64,000 bases of DNA from Eopsaltria australis (lineage: Eukaryota > Chordata > Aves > Passeriformes > Petroicidae), in the NCBI GenBank assembly GCA_034509425.1, contig JAVTVJ010000075.1, positions 492,501 to 556,500 on the forward strand. The letters run 5' to 3'. The position numbers and the translations under genes are program-made. Shown here in pieces: positions 63,756-64,000 of the stretch. Numbering within the stretch: the first letter of the stretch is position 1; each line of letters begins with the position of its first letter. The notes beneath the pieces were generated by a model. That model worked only from the letters and a program-made list of their open reading frames with translations, had not been told where the DNA came from and did no database searches.

Positions 63756-64000
63756 GATGTTTTAGTAGGAAGGTCGCAAAATGAGCCATAAAAACTTTTT
63801 CTGGTGACTAAAATGTACACAAATGTGTGTGTTACATAAAACAAATAAAAGTACTGTCTTGATATGCATTCACAAACACTGGAAAGCACAAGAAGAGATG
63901 CTTGCTCTGAATGCATAGCTCAGAAAAAAAATTAAAAGTACAAAACAACTCCAAACTTGGCAAGTCTTACATACCATAAGAGCTCCAACACCTATGCACA

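Overview
This window looks like nuclear DNA of a bird. It is AT-rich and low in repeats, has short microsatellites and a CR1 retroposon tail of the avian type, and contains no bacterial-style gene packing. The only protein-coding sequence I can support is one 146-bp internal exon on the minus strand (53831-53976). Its 48 complete codons read as the linker and first part of the homeodomain of a MEIS-family TALE transcription factor. The residues [10 protein letters not shown] and KKRQKKRG point to MEIS2 rather than MEIS1 (ASPSTG, KKRHKKRG in that paralogue).

Layout: MEIS2 is transcribed right to left. Positions 53977-64000 are the 3' part of the intron before this exon (intron 7 in the usual mammalian numbering). 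Positions 1-53830 are the 5' part of the intron after it (intron 8). I looked for the neighbouring exons (the serine/glycine-rich exon upstream, and the exon starting HPYPSEEQ downstream) and did not find them, so both introns run past the window. The exon ends just before the three-residue TALE loop, so the homeodomain is split by an intron of at least 53.8 kb.

Noncoding content: MEIS genes are developmental regulators, and their introns are known to hold many conserved enhancers. Several blocks look like such elements: 11400-11830, 12600-12960, 22440-22660, 35850-36340, 36480-37340, 46200-46540, 47110-47500, 51640-52050, 52300-52960, 54690-55360 and 60050-60420. They are non-repetitive, carry scattered CpGs in an AT-rich background, and contain homeodomain, POU, PBX/MEIS or RFX-like motifs. 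This is pattern judgement, not an alignment. Recognisable interspersed repeats are few: one internally deleted CR1 tail (24892-25085), a degraded LINE tail (37855-37970), MIR/L2-like SINE remnants, and several copies of an old fold-back repeat I know from bird and turtle introns but cannot name.

I found no exciting new system such as a phage, CRISPR array, operon or novel coding locus. The most interesting points are an in-frame read-through of the exon's donor site that would make a homeodomain-truncated protein, a perfect 11-bp-arm palindrome at 48890-48912, an RFX-like X-box beside a sense-strand G-quadruplex motif near 47400-47541, a possible PBX-MEIS site inside a MEIS gene, and a 40-bp Z-DNA-type tract upstream of the exon.
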